Assembly: GCF_024436055.1 (NCBI RefSeq) | Contig: NZ_JANFNH010000035.1 | Coordinates: 1-64,000 of the forward strand | Direction of reading: 5' to 3' | DNA from: Streptantibioticus rubrisoli | GTDB taxonomy: Bacteria; Actinomycetota; Actinomycetes; Streptomycetales; Streptomycetaceae | Length of the DNA: 64,000 nucleotides | Part shown: positions 46,696 to 55,077 of the stretch, one piece after another | How the letters are laid out: every line of letters begins with the position of its first letter | How positions within the stretch are numbered: position 1 is the first letter of the stretch | Made by a program: the position numbers and the translations under genes | The notes under the pieces: generated by a model | Database searches by the model: none | What the model was told of the DNA's origin: nothing | Seen by the model: the letters and a program-made list of their open reading frames with translations, nothing else

Positions 46696-47520
46696 ATGAC
46701 GACGACGACCCCCCAGGCAGTCCCGACGACCACCGCACTGCGTCGACCGGTACAGCTCCCCCCGCAGTGGAGCGGCATCCCGCTGACCGTGGTGATGCCC
46801 ACCTACAACGAGGCCGAGAACCTGCCGGGGATGGCCGAGAGGCTGATGGCGCTCGACCTGCCGGGGCTGCGGCTGCTGGTGGTGGACGACAACAGCCCGG
46901 ACGGCACCGGTGAGGTCGCCGAGCGGCTGGCCGAGCGGTACAACGAGCCGGACCGCACCCGCATCTCGGTACTGCACCGCACCGCCAAGGACGGCCTCGG
47001 CCGCGCCTACGCGGCGGGCATGGACCAGGCGGTCGCGGACGGCGCCCAGTACGTGCTGCAGATGGACGCCGACGGCAGCCACCCGGTGGAGTACGTGCCG
47101 CAGATGCTGGGCACGGCGCTGTCCACCGGCGCCGGGTTCGTCGTCGGCAGCCGCTACGTGTGCGGCGGTCGGCTCGCCGAGGAGTGGGGCCTGCACCGCA
47201 GGCTGCTCTCCCGCTGGGCCAACGCCTATGTGAGCACCGTGCTGCGCACCGGGCTGCGCGATGTGACCGCGGGCTTTTGCATGTGGCGGGCCGACGCGGT
47301 CACCGAGATGAAGCTGTCCGAGGTGCGCAGCAACGGCTACAGCTTCCAGGTCGAGCTCAAGTACCAGGCGGTGCGCGCCGGTTACACGGGCGTCGAGGTG
47401 CCGATCCACTTCGAGGAACGGCAGATCGGCGCGTCCAAGATGACCCTGGGCGTGCAGGTCGAGTCAGCCATCCTGCCCTGGCGTCTGCGACTGGACTCCT
47501 CACGTGCCCGCCGCGGCTGA
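46696..47520 (+). CDS. ppm1: Polyprenol monophosphomannose synthase (GT2)
   Basis: 274 residues. A GT2 catalytic domain begins at LTVVMPTYNEAENLPGM, with DDNSPDGTGE and the metal-binding DAD in QMDADGSHP; late motifs are AGFCMWRADAV and VPIHFEERQIGASKM. It is expected to transfer mannose from GDP-mannose to a polyprenol phosphate at the inner leaflet, feeding GT-C mannosyltransferases. The first 25 residues are a Thr/Pro-rich leader. There is no C-terminal membrane anchor, so it is the single-domain, actinobacterial Ppm1 catalytic type. Its last codons overlap the next gene by 17 bp. Confidence 0.88.
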   Translation: MTTTTPQAVPTTTALRRPVQLPPQWSGIPLTVVMPTYNEAENLPGMAERLMALDLPGLRLLVVDDNSPDGTGEVAERLAERYNEPDRTRISVLHRTAKDGLGRAYAAGMDQAVADGAQYVLQMDADGSHPVEYVPQMLGTALSTGAGFVVGSRYVCGGRLAEEWGLHRRLLSRWANAYVSTVLRTGLRDVTAGFCMWRADAVTEMKLSEVRSNGYSFQVELKYQAVRAGYTGVEVPIHFEERQIGASKMTLGVQVESAILPWRLRLDSSRARRG

Positions 47521-49069
47521 GCGGACCACGCCGGGAACCGGCGGACCGGAGGGGCGCATAGCGCGCCTGGGCCGGTCCGCCCAGACCCGTTGGCAGGCCG
47601 CCGGTCTGCTGGAGAAGGCGGTGTCCGCCGCCGCGCTGCTGGTCGTCGTGTTCCTCGCCGTGATGGTGGTCAAGCTCCCTTGGGCGGGCGACCTGGGCAT
47701 CCATGCCGCCACCCTTGAGCGGCTGCGCCACGATCTCGGCAACCCGGGCGATCCACTGGTCAAGGCGGACGTCAACAGCCCGTACTACTCACCGTGGATG
47801 CTGTTCCTGGCGCTGATCGGCAAGATCAGCGGCGCGACCACGTTCCAGGTGCTGCACCTCGCCGCGCTGATCAACCTGGTGCTGCTGGTCACCGGCATCC
47901 GGCAGTTCGTCCGTACCCTCACCACCCGTCGAGCGGCGGTGCCGCTGGCGATCCTGTGCGTCACGCTGCTGTACGGCTGGGAGCTGTTCACCTGGAGCGG
48001 CTTCCCCGGGGCCACCTCACTGGCACTGTGCATCGCCTATCCCAGCACCTTCGCCATGGGGACGGCGTTCCATCTGTGGGCGATGCTGCGCACCGCCCTC
48101 GCCAGGGACTGGGGCCTGGCCCGGTACCTCGCGCTCGGCGCGCTGCTGGCGGTGGTGGCGCTCAGCCACCAGTTCACCGGCGTGGTGACGGTGTTCGGGC
48201 TGCTGGCGATACTGCTCGGCGCGCGGCCCTGGCCGGGCAAGGCCGCCTGGCTTCGGATCGGCGCCGCGGCGGCGCTGGCGCTGGCGATCCTGCTGGTCTG
48301 GCCCTACTACTCGTTCTTCTCGCTGCTGAGCGTCGGCGGCCTGGAAGCCGTTCACCAACCGCTCTACCAGCACCTGGTCTCCCGGTTCGGTCTGCTGGCA
48401 CTGGGCATCGTGGCCCTGGCGCTGCGGTTCCGGCGGGACCGGCGCGATCCGCTGGTGCTGTTCTTCGCCTTCGGCGCGCTGGTGTACGCGGTGGGCGGGC
48501 TGACCCAGCACTGGTCGTACGGGCGGGTGCTGCCCGCGGTCTTCATCTCCGCGCAGGTCGCGCTGGCGGTGGAGCTGGCGGGCGAGGCGGGTCGGCGGGT
48601 GCGGCGGATCCTGGTGCCGGTCACCGCGGCGGCGCTGCTGGTCGGTTGCTGGTCACAGGTCGGGGCGCTCAACTATGTGGCGTCCATGGAGTCGGTTCCG
48701 GTACTGGGCAGTGCGCCGACCCAGCATGAGTGGGGCGGCTACCAGTGGATCACCGAGCATGTGAAGTACGGCCAGGTGATCATGACGAAGGACTACTTCG
48801 CCCTCCGCCAGGCGCCCGCGTACGGGCCGTACACGGTCGAGTCCGGCTACCCCGACTTCTTCCTCAAGAACGAGGCGCAGCGCGCGAAGGACACCAGGAG
48901 GTTCTTCGCGAAGTCCACTTCGCGTGCCGAGCGGCTGGCGCTGCTGCGCAAGTACCACGTGCGCTGGGTCATCCAGTTCCGTAGCGACGGCGGGTTCGCC
49001 GCTGGCGACCCCGCCCTCAAGAAGGTGGCCTCCGGCCCGGATGGGGAAATGCTGCTTAAGGTGGTCTGA
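47504..49069 (+). CDS. Multi-pass membrane protein, probable GT-C-type glycosyltransferase
   Basis: 521 residues with roughly ten predicted helices between about residue 40 and 405. A soluble C-terminal domain carries VIMTKDYFALRQAPAYGPY and ALLRKYHVRWVIQF. The first extracytoplasmic loop has WAGDLGIHAATLERLRHDLG, an acidic loop of the type seen in polyprenol-sugar-using transferases. Family assignment is tentative; no named domain is certain. GTG 47504 overlaps the end of the polyprenol-phosphomannose synthase gene, so the two are coupled, which supports a polyprenol-phosphomannose-dependent role outside the membrane. It ends just before the tandem repeat at 49076. Confidence 0.6.
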   Translation: MPAAAERTTPGTGGPEGRIARLGRSAQTRWQAAGLLEKAVSAAALLVVVFLAVMVVKLPWAGDLGIHAATLERLRHDLGNPGDPLVKADVNSPYYSPWMLFLALIGKISGATTFQVLHLAALINLVLLVTGIRQFVRTLTTRRAAVPLAILCVTLLYGWELFTWSGFPGATSLALCIAYPSTFAMGTAFHLWAMLRTALARDWGLARYLALGALLAVVALSHQFTGVVTVFGLLAILLGARPWPGKAAWLRIGAAAALALAILLVWPYYSFFSLLSVGGLEAVHQPLYQHLVSRFGLLALGIVALALRFRRDRRDPLVLFFAFGALVYAVGGLTQHWSYGRVLPAVFISAQVALAVELAGEAGRRVRRILVPVTAAALLVGCWSQVGALNYVASMESVPVLGSAPTQHEWGGYQWITEHVKYGQVIMTKDYFALRQAPAYGPYTVESGYPDFFLKNEAQRAKDTRRFFAKSTSRAERLALLRKYHVRWVIQFRSDGGFAAGDPALKKVASGPDGEMLLKVV

Positions 49070-49075
49070 GGTTCA

Positions 49076-49345
49076 GGTACTTGGGGGCTCCGCCCCCAAA
49101 CCCCCTGCGGGGCTGCGCCCCCGAACCCCCTTGGGGGCTGCGCCCCCAGGCCCCCCTCGGGGCTGCGCCCCCGGCCCCCTTGGGGCTCCCCGCCGCGACC
49201 CCCTTGAAGGCTCCGCCCCCGGCCCCTTTGGGGGGCTGCGCCCCCGAACCCCTTGAAGGCTCCGCCCCCGAACCTCTTGAAGGCTCCGCCCCCAAACCCC
49301 CGGCTACTTTGGGGGTTTGGGGGCGGAGCCCGCAAAACATCGGTC
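49076..49345. repeat. Array of degenerate 24-30-bp CCCC-GGGGGCTGCGCCCCC repeats
   Basis: About nine copies of a unit like CTTGGGGGCTGCGCCCCCGAAC, each itself a hairpin (GGGGGC, TGC, GCCCCC), fill the 270-bp gap between convergent genes. The last is in the opposite sense (GGGGGTTTGGGGGCGGAGCC). Individual units resemble the solitary hairpins at 1012, 17136 and 61774. No coding frame is supported. The array is likely to act as a terminator cluster or as a local amplification of an intergenic hairpin. Confidence 0.8.
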
Positions 49346-51025
49346 CTACTTCGTCAGGCCTCGGACGAGGCCGGAGACCTTGCGTAGGCCCGGGCCCGCC
49401 ACGCGGGCCAGCGTGGGCAGGTGGGGCTCGGCCCTCGCCAGAAGGCCCGCCCGCTCCCAGCGGACCTGGATGCGGCCCGCGCCGTGGCCCTCCGGCTCCA
49501 CCGTGACGGTGTGCTCGGCCATGCCGCGGTGGTACGCGATCCGCTTGCTCAGCGTCGGGAACTCCAGCGGAGCCAGCAGCAGGCCCGTGTTGTGCTGCCG
49601 GTGCTGGGTGATCGCCAGCACCGGATGCCGTACCCCGGCGAAGCCGTGCGGCGGCAGCGGCACCGCGGACAGGTCGATGGTGACCGTGCCCTCGAACAGC
49701 CCCGGCCGCACCGGATCCAGCCGGAACGACGCGCTCAACCGCTTGGCGGCGGGCGCCAGATGGACCGTCGCCACCACCGGGGCCATCGGCAACTGGTTGC
49801 CGGGGTCATAGGTGCGCACGTCCAGCGTGATCCGCGACCCCGCCTCCGGCACGATCCGGGTGATCTCGTGCCGCAGCAGCGCGTTCTTGAACGGACGGGT
49901 CCGCAGGTCCAGGTCGGAGATCTCCAGCTCCCGCGCCGAGGCGGGGTCGGCCGGAACCTGCGAGCCCCAGTAGACGTGCCCCGCGCCGTCCTCGGTCACC
50001 TCGCGCGGCGCCACCTCACGGCCCATGCCGCGGGAGGCCAACTGCGCCTCCTCGTACCGCCCGTCGCGCACCAGCTGGATCACCACCCGCTGGTCACGCG
50101 GCAGTCGGTGGAACGCCTCGGGGGCGAGCGTCTCCAGGTACGGGCCGACCTCGTCGGCGAACTGCTTGATCCACTCGTGGCTGCGGTACGGCAGGTCACC
50201 GGTGTACATCCGCAGGTCGTGCTTGAGGAACTTGAAGTCCTTGTCGGCCTTGATGGCCTCATGGCCGCTTTCGACCAGGAAGTCGTCGATCAGCCGGGCG
50301 ACGTTGATCCGGTCCCGGACGTTCTCGATCCGGTGCCGCTGGTTGGAGATGGACAGCGCGCCCACCGCCTCGTACGGCGAGATGTACCAGCGGTAGCACG
50401 GGTCCGGCACGATGGTGAACGCCCGCGCCAGGCAGTACGCCTGGGCGGAGAACAGCTGGTCCTCGTAGTGGATGCCCTCGGGGAAGCGCAGCGAGTGCCG
50501 GTCGATGAACTCCCGGCGGTACATCTTGTTGGTCGACAGGTGCTCGAACAGCACGCCCGGGTGGTTCTCGATGCCGCGCACCGTCTGCCTCTTGGTGAAC
50601 AGGTGCGGATGCCAGGCCGACACCGACCCGGTGTCGGTGCGTACCCGCTCCACACCGCCCATCGCGAAGTCGACGGTGTCGTCCGCGCGCAGCTCGGCCA
50701 GCAGCAACTCCAGCGCGTTCTCGGGCAGTTCGTCGTCGCTGTCGAGGAACATCAGGTACGGCGCCTTGGCGATCTCGATCGCCGAGTTACGCGGGCGGCT
50801 GCAGCCACCGCTGTTCTGCGGCAGGCGGTTGTAGACGATGCGCTCGTCCTGCGCCGCCAGCGCACGGGCCACCTCGGGGGTGTTGTCCGTGGAGTGGTCG
50901 TCGCTGATGATGATCTCGATGTTGCGCAGCGTCTGACGGCGCAACGACTCCACCGCACGCGGCAGTCGCTCGGCGTCGTTGTAGACGATCACCGTGACGG
51001 TGACATCGGGGGCCGTCGGGGCCAT
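49346..51025 (-). CDS. GT2 family glycosyltransferase with C-terminal extension
   Basis: 559 residues. The N-terminal GT2 domain covers about residues 1-230: VTVTVIVYNDAERLPRAV, DDHSTDNT, then FLDSDDELPENALELLL with the DSDD metal motif. The second half includes a helical region and, from about residue 390, a beta-rich domain resembling sugar-binding modules. This class makes cell-wall polysaccharides such as teichoic-type polymers. The start is the ATG at 51025 with GGAGGA upstream; the frame stays open past it through low-complexity codons. The TagF-like gene (51112-53337) lies upstream on the same strand, 86 bp away. Confidence 0.85.
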   Translation of the reverse strand: MAPTAPDVTVTVIVYNDAERLPRAVESLRRQTLRNIEIIISDDHSTDNTPEVARALAAQDERIVYNRLPQNSGGCSRPRNSAIEIAKAPYLMFLDSDDELPENALELLLAELRADDTVDFAMGGVERVRTDTGSVSAWHPHLFTKRQTVRGIENHPGVLFEHLSTNKMYRREFIDRHSLRFPEGIHYEDQLFSAQAYCLARAFTIVPDPCYRWYISPYEAVGALSISNQRHRIENVRDRINVARLIDDFLVESGHEAIKADKDFKFLKHDLRMYTGDLPYRSHEWIKQFADEVGPYLETLAPEAFHRLPRDQRVVIQLVRDGRYEEAQLASRGMGREVAPREVTEDGAGHVYWGSQVPADPASARELEISDLDLRTRPFKNALLRHEITRIVPEAGSRITLDVRTYDPGNQLPMAPVVATVHLAPAAKRLSASFRLDPVRPGLFEGTVTIDLSAVPLPPHGFAGVRHPVLAITQHRQHNTGLLLAPLEFPTLSKRIAYHRGMAEHTVTVEPEGHGAGRIQVRWERAGLLARAEPHLPTLARVAGPGLRKVSGLVRGLTK

Positions 51026-51111
51026 GGGTCCTCCGGGAACTTCCTCGGCTGGGGGTCCGGGGGCTGGCCCCGGGGAAAATCCACTACAAGAGCTGTCCGG
51101 CGCCGCGGCGC

Positions 51112-53337
51112 TCACCGTGCGCCGTCGGCGACGAGTCGGGCGGCCACCTCCGGCGCGGGCGCCGGAGTGCGCTCCTCCAGTGGTATCACCGGCGGTACGT
51201 TCGCCTGCCCCAGGAAGACATGGCGTACCACCCGCTCGGCGGCGTGCCCGTCGTCGAAGTCGCAGAACTTCCGGCGGAACGCGGCGCGCTTGGCGGTGGC
51301 GTGCTCGTCCCGCCAGCCGCCGTCCAGGAACAGCCGCTCCACCTCCTCCTGGGTGCGGGCGACCGCGCCCGGGGACAGCTCGGTCAGGTCGAAGTAGACG
51401 CCACGGGTGACCGAGTAGGTCTCCCAGTCGTCCGCGAAGACCACTATCGGCCGGTCCAGGTTGGCGTAGTCGAACATCACCGAGGAGTAGTCGGTGATCA
51501 ACGCGTCGGAGGCCAGGCCGAGTTCCTCCACCGAGTCGTACCGCGAGACGTCGATGATCAGCCCGCGCCGGTGCAACTCCTCCAGCGGGGACAGGCCCCG
51601 GTCGTAGAAGTAGTGGCCGCGCACCAGCAGCACGAAGTCCTCGCCGAGGTTGCGGGCCATGCGCTCCAGGTCGAGGCGCGGCGTCCAGGTGGCCTCGTAG
51701 TCGCGGTGCGTCGGCGCGTACAGCAGCGCCTTGCGGCCCGGGGCGATGCCGAGGCGCTCACGGATGCGCAGCACGTCCTCGGCGGTGGCGGTGTAGTAGA
51801 CGTCGTTGCGCGGATAGCCGTAGTCGAGCGAGGTGAACGGCACCGGGTAGGCGCGCTCCCAGGTCTCGGTGGAGTGCGTGTTGGCCGAAACGCTGTAGTC
51901 CCAGCGGGCGCAACGCTCAAGCAGCGCCTCGTAGTCGACACCGCGCGAGGTGGCCGGGAACGGGATCTGGTCGGTGCCCATCCGCTTCAGCGGGGTGCCG
52001 TGGTGGGTCTGTACGTGGATCTGGCCCGGCCGCTTGATCACCGAGTCGGGGAAGTTGACGTTGTTGACCAGGTACTTGGCGCGCGCCATCACGCTCCAGT
52101 AGCGGCGGCTGCCCGGCACCACGTAGTCCACCCCGGCGGGCACCAGCGGCACGTCCGCGCGGCGCACCACCCACACCTGGCGGATGTTCGGGGCGAGTTC
52201 GGAGAGTTTGGCCGAGATCGCCGCCGGGCTGCAGGCGACACCGCGGTCCCAGTACGCGGAGAAGACCGCCAGGTCCTCCTCCAGCGGGTGCCGCAACTGC
52301 TCGCGGTAGGCGCTCTCCTTGGCCAGGTCCACCGCCTTGCGCTTGGCCTTCACCGCCAGCGTGCGCACGGTGCGGCGCTTGCGGTTGGCGGACTGCAGGG
52401 CGCGGTAGCCGGAGTACGAGTCGCGCTCCAGCATGGCGTGCCGCACGCCGTTGAGGTTCGACGGGCGCTGGTAGTCCTTCGGCTTGTAGCGCAGGAAGTG
52501 CTCGGAGGCGCGGTGGAAGAACGCGGCCTGCTCCCGCTCGTCCAGACCCGGCAGGGTGAGCACCTTCAGATAGCGGCGGATCATGCCGCTGAAGACGATC
52601 GCCCGGTGCTCGGCGAGCACGGGGCGGCGCTCCAGCAGCTCCCACAGCGCGTCGTACTGGTCGAAGAGGTTGAACTGGCCGCGCTCGCGCACCGGTGTCT
52701 CCGGCTCGCGGCGGCGCAGGCAGACCTTGTCGAGTATGGCGATCCGGTCGGCGGCCAGCAGGCTGCCGATGGCGGGCAGCACCTCGGCGTACTCGTCCTT
52801 GTCGAACAGCTCGCGGTGCGCCTCGTAGAAGTCGGCGCGCAGCACGCGGTTGCTGACCGTGGGGGTCAGGTGCAGCGTCTCCGGCTGCTGGTACACCGAG
52901 AAGACCTCGCGCCCGGGGGCGATGAACAGGCGGCCGTCGCCGCTGGCGATCGAGTCGTTCGACCAGTGCGAGCGGACGTGGTCGAAGACCACCGCGTCCG
53001 GCTCACCGGTCTCGGTGATCCGCTGGGCCAGCGCGCTCAGCGCGCCCTCGGTGAGGCAGTCGCGGCCGTCGATGAACAGCAGGTACTCGCCCTTGGCCTG
53101 CTCTGCGGCGGCGGCCCTGGCGGCACCGGAGGCCAGCGGCTCGGGGAGGTGGACGGCGCGTACCCGCTCGTCCCGCTCGGCGTACTCGTCGACGATGGCT
53201 CTCGTGGCGTCGGTCGAGCCGTTGTCCACGGCGATGACCTCGGCCTCTTCGGCGGGCAGGCCGAGTGCGCTGTCAAGGCACTCCCGGAGGTAGCCCTGGG
53301 CGTCGAGGGCGGTGACGATGACGCTGAACGTTGTCAT
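51112..53337 (-). CDS. Bifunctional GT2 / CDP-glycerol:glycerophosphotransferase (TagF-like)
   Basis: 741 residues. An N-terminal GT2 domain (VIVTALDAQGYLRECL, DNGSTDATRA, FIDGRDCL) covers residues 1-230. The C-terminal region from about residue 350 is a TagF/Glyphos_transf domain with THHGTPLKRMGTDQ, YAPTHRDYEATW and TDYSSVMFDYANL. TagF enzymes polymerise glycerol-phosphate from CDP-glycerol onto wall polymers. The fused GT2 domain suggests it also adds a sugar. Note that the GT2 metal motif is DGRD rather than DxDD, which could weaken its activity. The start is the ATG at 53337. It is divergent from galE. Confidence 0.87.
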   Translation of the reverse strand: MTTFSVIVTALDAQGYLRECLDSALGLPAEEAEVIAVDNGSTDATRAIVDEYAERDERVRAVHLPEPLASGAARAAAAEQAKGEYLLFIDGRDCLTEGALSALAQRITETGEPDAVVFDHVRSHWSNDSIASGDGRLFIAPGREVFSVYQQPETLHLTPTVSNRVLRADFYEAHRELFDKDEYAEVLPAIGSLLAADRIAILDKVCLRRREPETPVRERGQFNLFDQYDALWELLERRPVLAEHRAIVFSGMIRRYLKVLTLPGLDEREQAAFFHRASEHFLRYKPKDYQRPSNLNGVRHAMLERDSYSGYRALQSANRKRRTVRTLAVKAKRKAVDLAKESAYREQLRHPLEEDLAVFSAYWDRGVACSPAAISAKLSELAPNIRQVWVVRRADVPLVPAGVDYVVPGSRRYWSVMARAKYLVNNVNFPDSVIKRPGQIHVQTHHGTPLKRMGTDQIPFPATSRGVDYEALLERCARWDYSVSANTHSTETWERAYPVPFTSLDYGYPRNDVYYTATAEDVLRIRERLGIAPGRKALLYAPTHRDYEATWTPRLDLERMARNLGEDFVLLVRGHYFYDRGLSPLEELHRRGLIIDVSRYDSVEELGLASDALITDYSSVMFDYANLDRPIVVFADDWETYSVTRGVYFDLTELSPGAVARTQEEVERLFLDGGWRDEHATAKRAAFRRKFCDFDDGHAAERVVRHVFLGQANVPPVIPLEERTPAPAPEVAARLVADGAR

Positions 53338-53514
53338 GGAGTGACGGTTCCTGGGTGGGCGCGACGGGTACGGGGTGACGAGCGGCGATGAGTTCTGGGT
53401 GAATTTTTAGTTCTGAAATCCTACGGTAGGCAGTCCATGCCCCGCACATGTGTGTGCCCGGGCGCAGCACGGACCGGCCACACCCTACGGGAGCGGCCCC
53501 TTAGGGTGTCTGGC

Positions 53515-54483
53515 ATGACGTGGTTGATTACAGGCGGTGCGGGGTACATCGGCGCCCATGTGGCGCGGGCCATGGCGGAGGCCGGGGAGAAGGTCGTGGT
53601 GCTGGACGACCTGTCGACCGGCATCCCGGAGCGACTGCCCGAGGACATCCCGCTGGTGACCGGCTCCACGCTGGACCGCCAGGTGCTGGACCGCACCCTG
53701 GCGGAGCACGGCGTGACCGGCGTCGTCCACCTCGCCGCCAAGAAGCAGGTGGCGGAGTCGGTCGAGCAGCCGCTGATGTACTACCGGGAGAACATCCACG
53801 GCCTTGAGGTGCTGCTGGGCGCCTGCGCGGCCGCCGGGGTGCGGCACTTCGTGTTCTCCTCCTCCGCCGCCGTCTACGGCATGCCGGATGTGGACCTCGT
53901 CACGGAGGAGACCCCCTGCCTGCCGATCAACCCGTACGGGGAGACCAAGCTGGCCGGTGAGTGGCTGGTCCGCGCGGCGGGCAAGGCGTACGGGATGGGC
54001 ACCACGTGCCTGCGGTACTTCAACGTGGCCGGGGCGGCCAGCCCCGAGCTGGCGGACGTGGGCGTGTTCAACCTGGTGCCGATGGTCTTCGAGAAGCTGG
54101 ACGCGGGCGAGCCGCCGATGGTCTTCGGCGCCGACTATCCGACGCCGGACGGCACCTGCATCCGGGACTTCATCCATGTGCGGGACATCGCCTCCGCTCA
54201 TCTGGCGGCGGCGCGGCGGCTGGCCGCCGGGGCGACCGGTGATCTGACCGTGAACATCGGGCGCGGCGAGGGGGTGTCGGTCAGCGAGATGGTCCGGCGC
54301 ATCTGTGCCGTCACCGGGCATGAGGACGTCCAGCCCAAGATCCTGGACCGCCGCCCCGGCGACCCGGCCCGAGTGGTGGCCTCCGCGGCCCGTATCTTCG
54401 CTGAGCTGGGCTGGTCGGCCCAGTACGACGTCACCGAGATGATCGCCTCGGCCTGGGCCGGTTGGCGAGCGGCACGCGCCTGA
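53515..54483 (+). CDS. galE: NAD-dependent sugar epimerase, UDP-glucose 4-epimerase type
   Basis: 322 residues, extended SDR family. The NAD-binding motif is TGGAGYIGAH (residues 7-16), the catalytic triad is SSSAAVYG and YGETK, and LRYFNVAGA is the GalE-type motif. It should interconvert UDP-glucose and UDP-galactose; related substrates are possible. It supplies sugar donors to the flanking glycosyltransferases. The ATG at 53515 lacks a clear ribosome site; AGGG lies nearby. It is divergent from the TagF-like gene across a 177-bp gap with AT-rich sequence (TGAATTTTTAGTTCTG). Confidence 0.88.
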   Translation: MTWLITGGAGYIGAHVARAMAEAGEKVVVLDDLSTGIPERLPEDIPLVTGSTLDRQVLDRTLAEHGVTGVVHLAAKKQVAESVEQPLMYYRENIHGLEVLLGACAAAGVRHFVFSSSAAVYGMPDVDLVTEETPCLPINPYGETKLAGEWLVRAAGKAYGMGTTCLRYFNVAGAASPELADVGVFNLVPMVFEKLDAGEPPMVFGADYPTPDGTCIRDFIHVRDIASAHLAAARRLAAGATGDLTVNIGRGEGVSVSEMVRRICAVTGHEDVQPKILDRRPGDPARVVASAARIFAELGWSAQYDVTEMIASAWAGWRAARA

Positions 54484-55077
54484 CGGCGCGGGTGGGCCGT
54501 CCGACCGGGTCGGCTGCGGTACCGCCTCCGGCGCGGGGTGGGCCGTCCGGCCGGGTTGCGGTGCGGTACCGCCTCCGGCGCGGGGTGGGCGATCCGGCCG
54601 GGTCGGTTGCGGTACCGCCTCCGGCGCGGGGTGGGCGATCCGGCCGGGTCGGTTGCGGCCGGTTCGGCACCGCCGGTCCGCTTCTTCGTGGTTGCTCGCC
54701 GTCGTGGCGGGTCTTCTTTTGGGGCTCCGCCCCAAACCCCGGTGCCGGTTCTAGGGGGCTTCGCCCCCAATCCCCCGCGAAGGCCCGCCGGGGCTTGGGG
54801 CGAAGCCCAAAAAGACCCGCCGCGACGGCGAGCAACCACCACGGCGAAGACCGGCGGAACCCAAACGACCCCGCCCGGGCCTTGGCCAAGCCCACAATGA
54901 TCACCCGGGCTTGGGGCGGAGCCCCAACAAAAAACCCGCCGCGACGGCGAGCAACCACGACGGCGGAGTCCGGCGGAACCGAACGAACCGCAAGCCGCCG
55001 AACCCGCGACCCCCGCCGGAGGCGCCACCGCAACCCCCGAACCCGCGCCCCCGCCGGAGGCGTCGCCGTAGCGCGGG
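54484..55077. repeat. 594-bp intergenic region: 46-bp tandem repeats and composite inverted repeats
   Basis: 54487-54671 holds about four copies of a 46-bp unit (GGTTGCGGTACCGCCTCCGG, then GCGCGGGGTGGGC, then CCGGCCGGG). There follow two copies in inverse orientation (54697-54735 and 54799-54850) of GTGGTTGCTCGCCGTC with a T-run and GGGGCTCCGCCCC, and a third copy at 54900-54969. No frame has a recognisable product and none has a ribosome site. It lies between convergent galE and a glycosyltransferase gene. Confidence 0.8.

Noticed and set aside
49076-49345. CRISPR or coding repeat protein
   Set aside because: Units vary in length, are internally palindromic, and no frame has a start with a ribosome site or a plausible protein.
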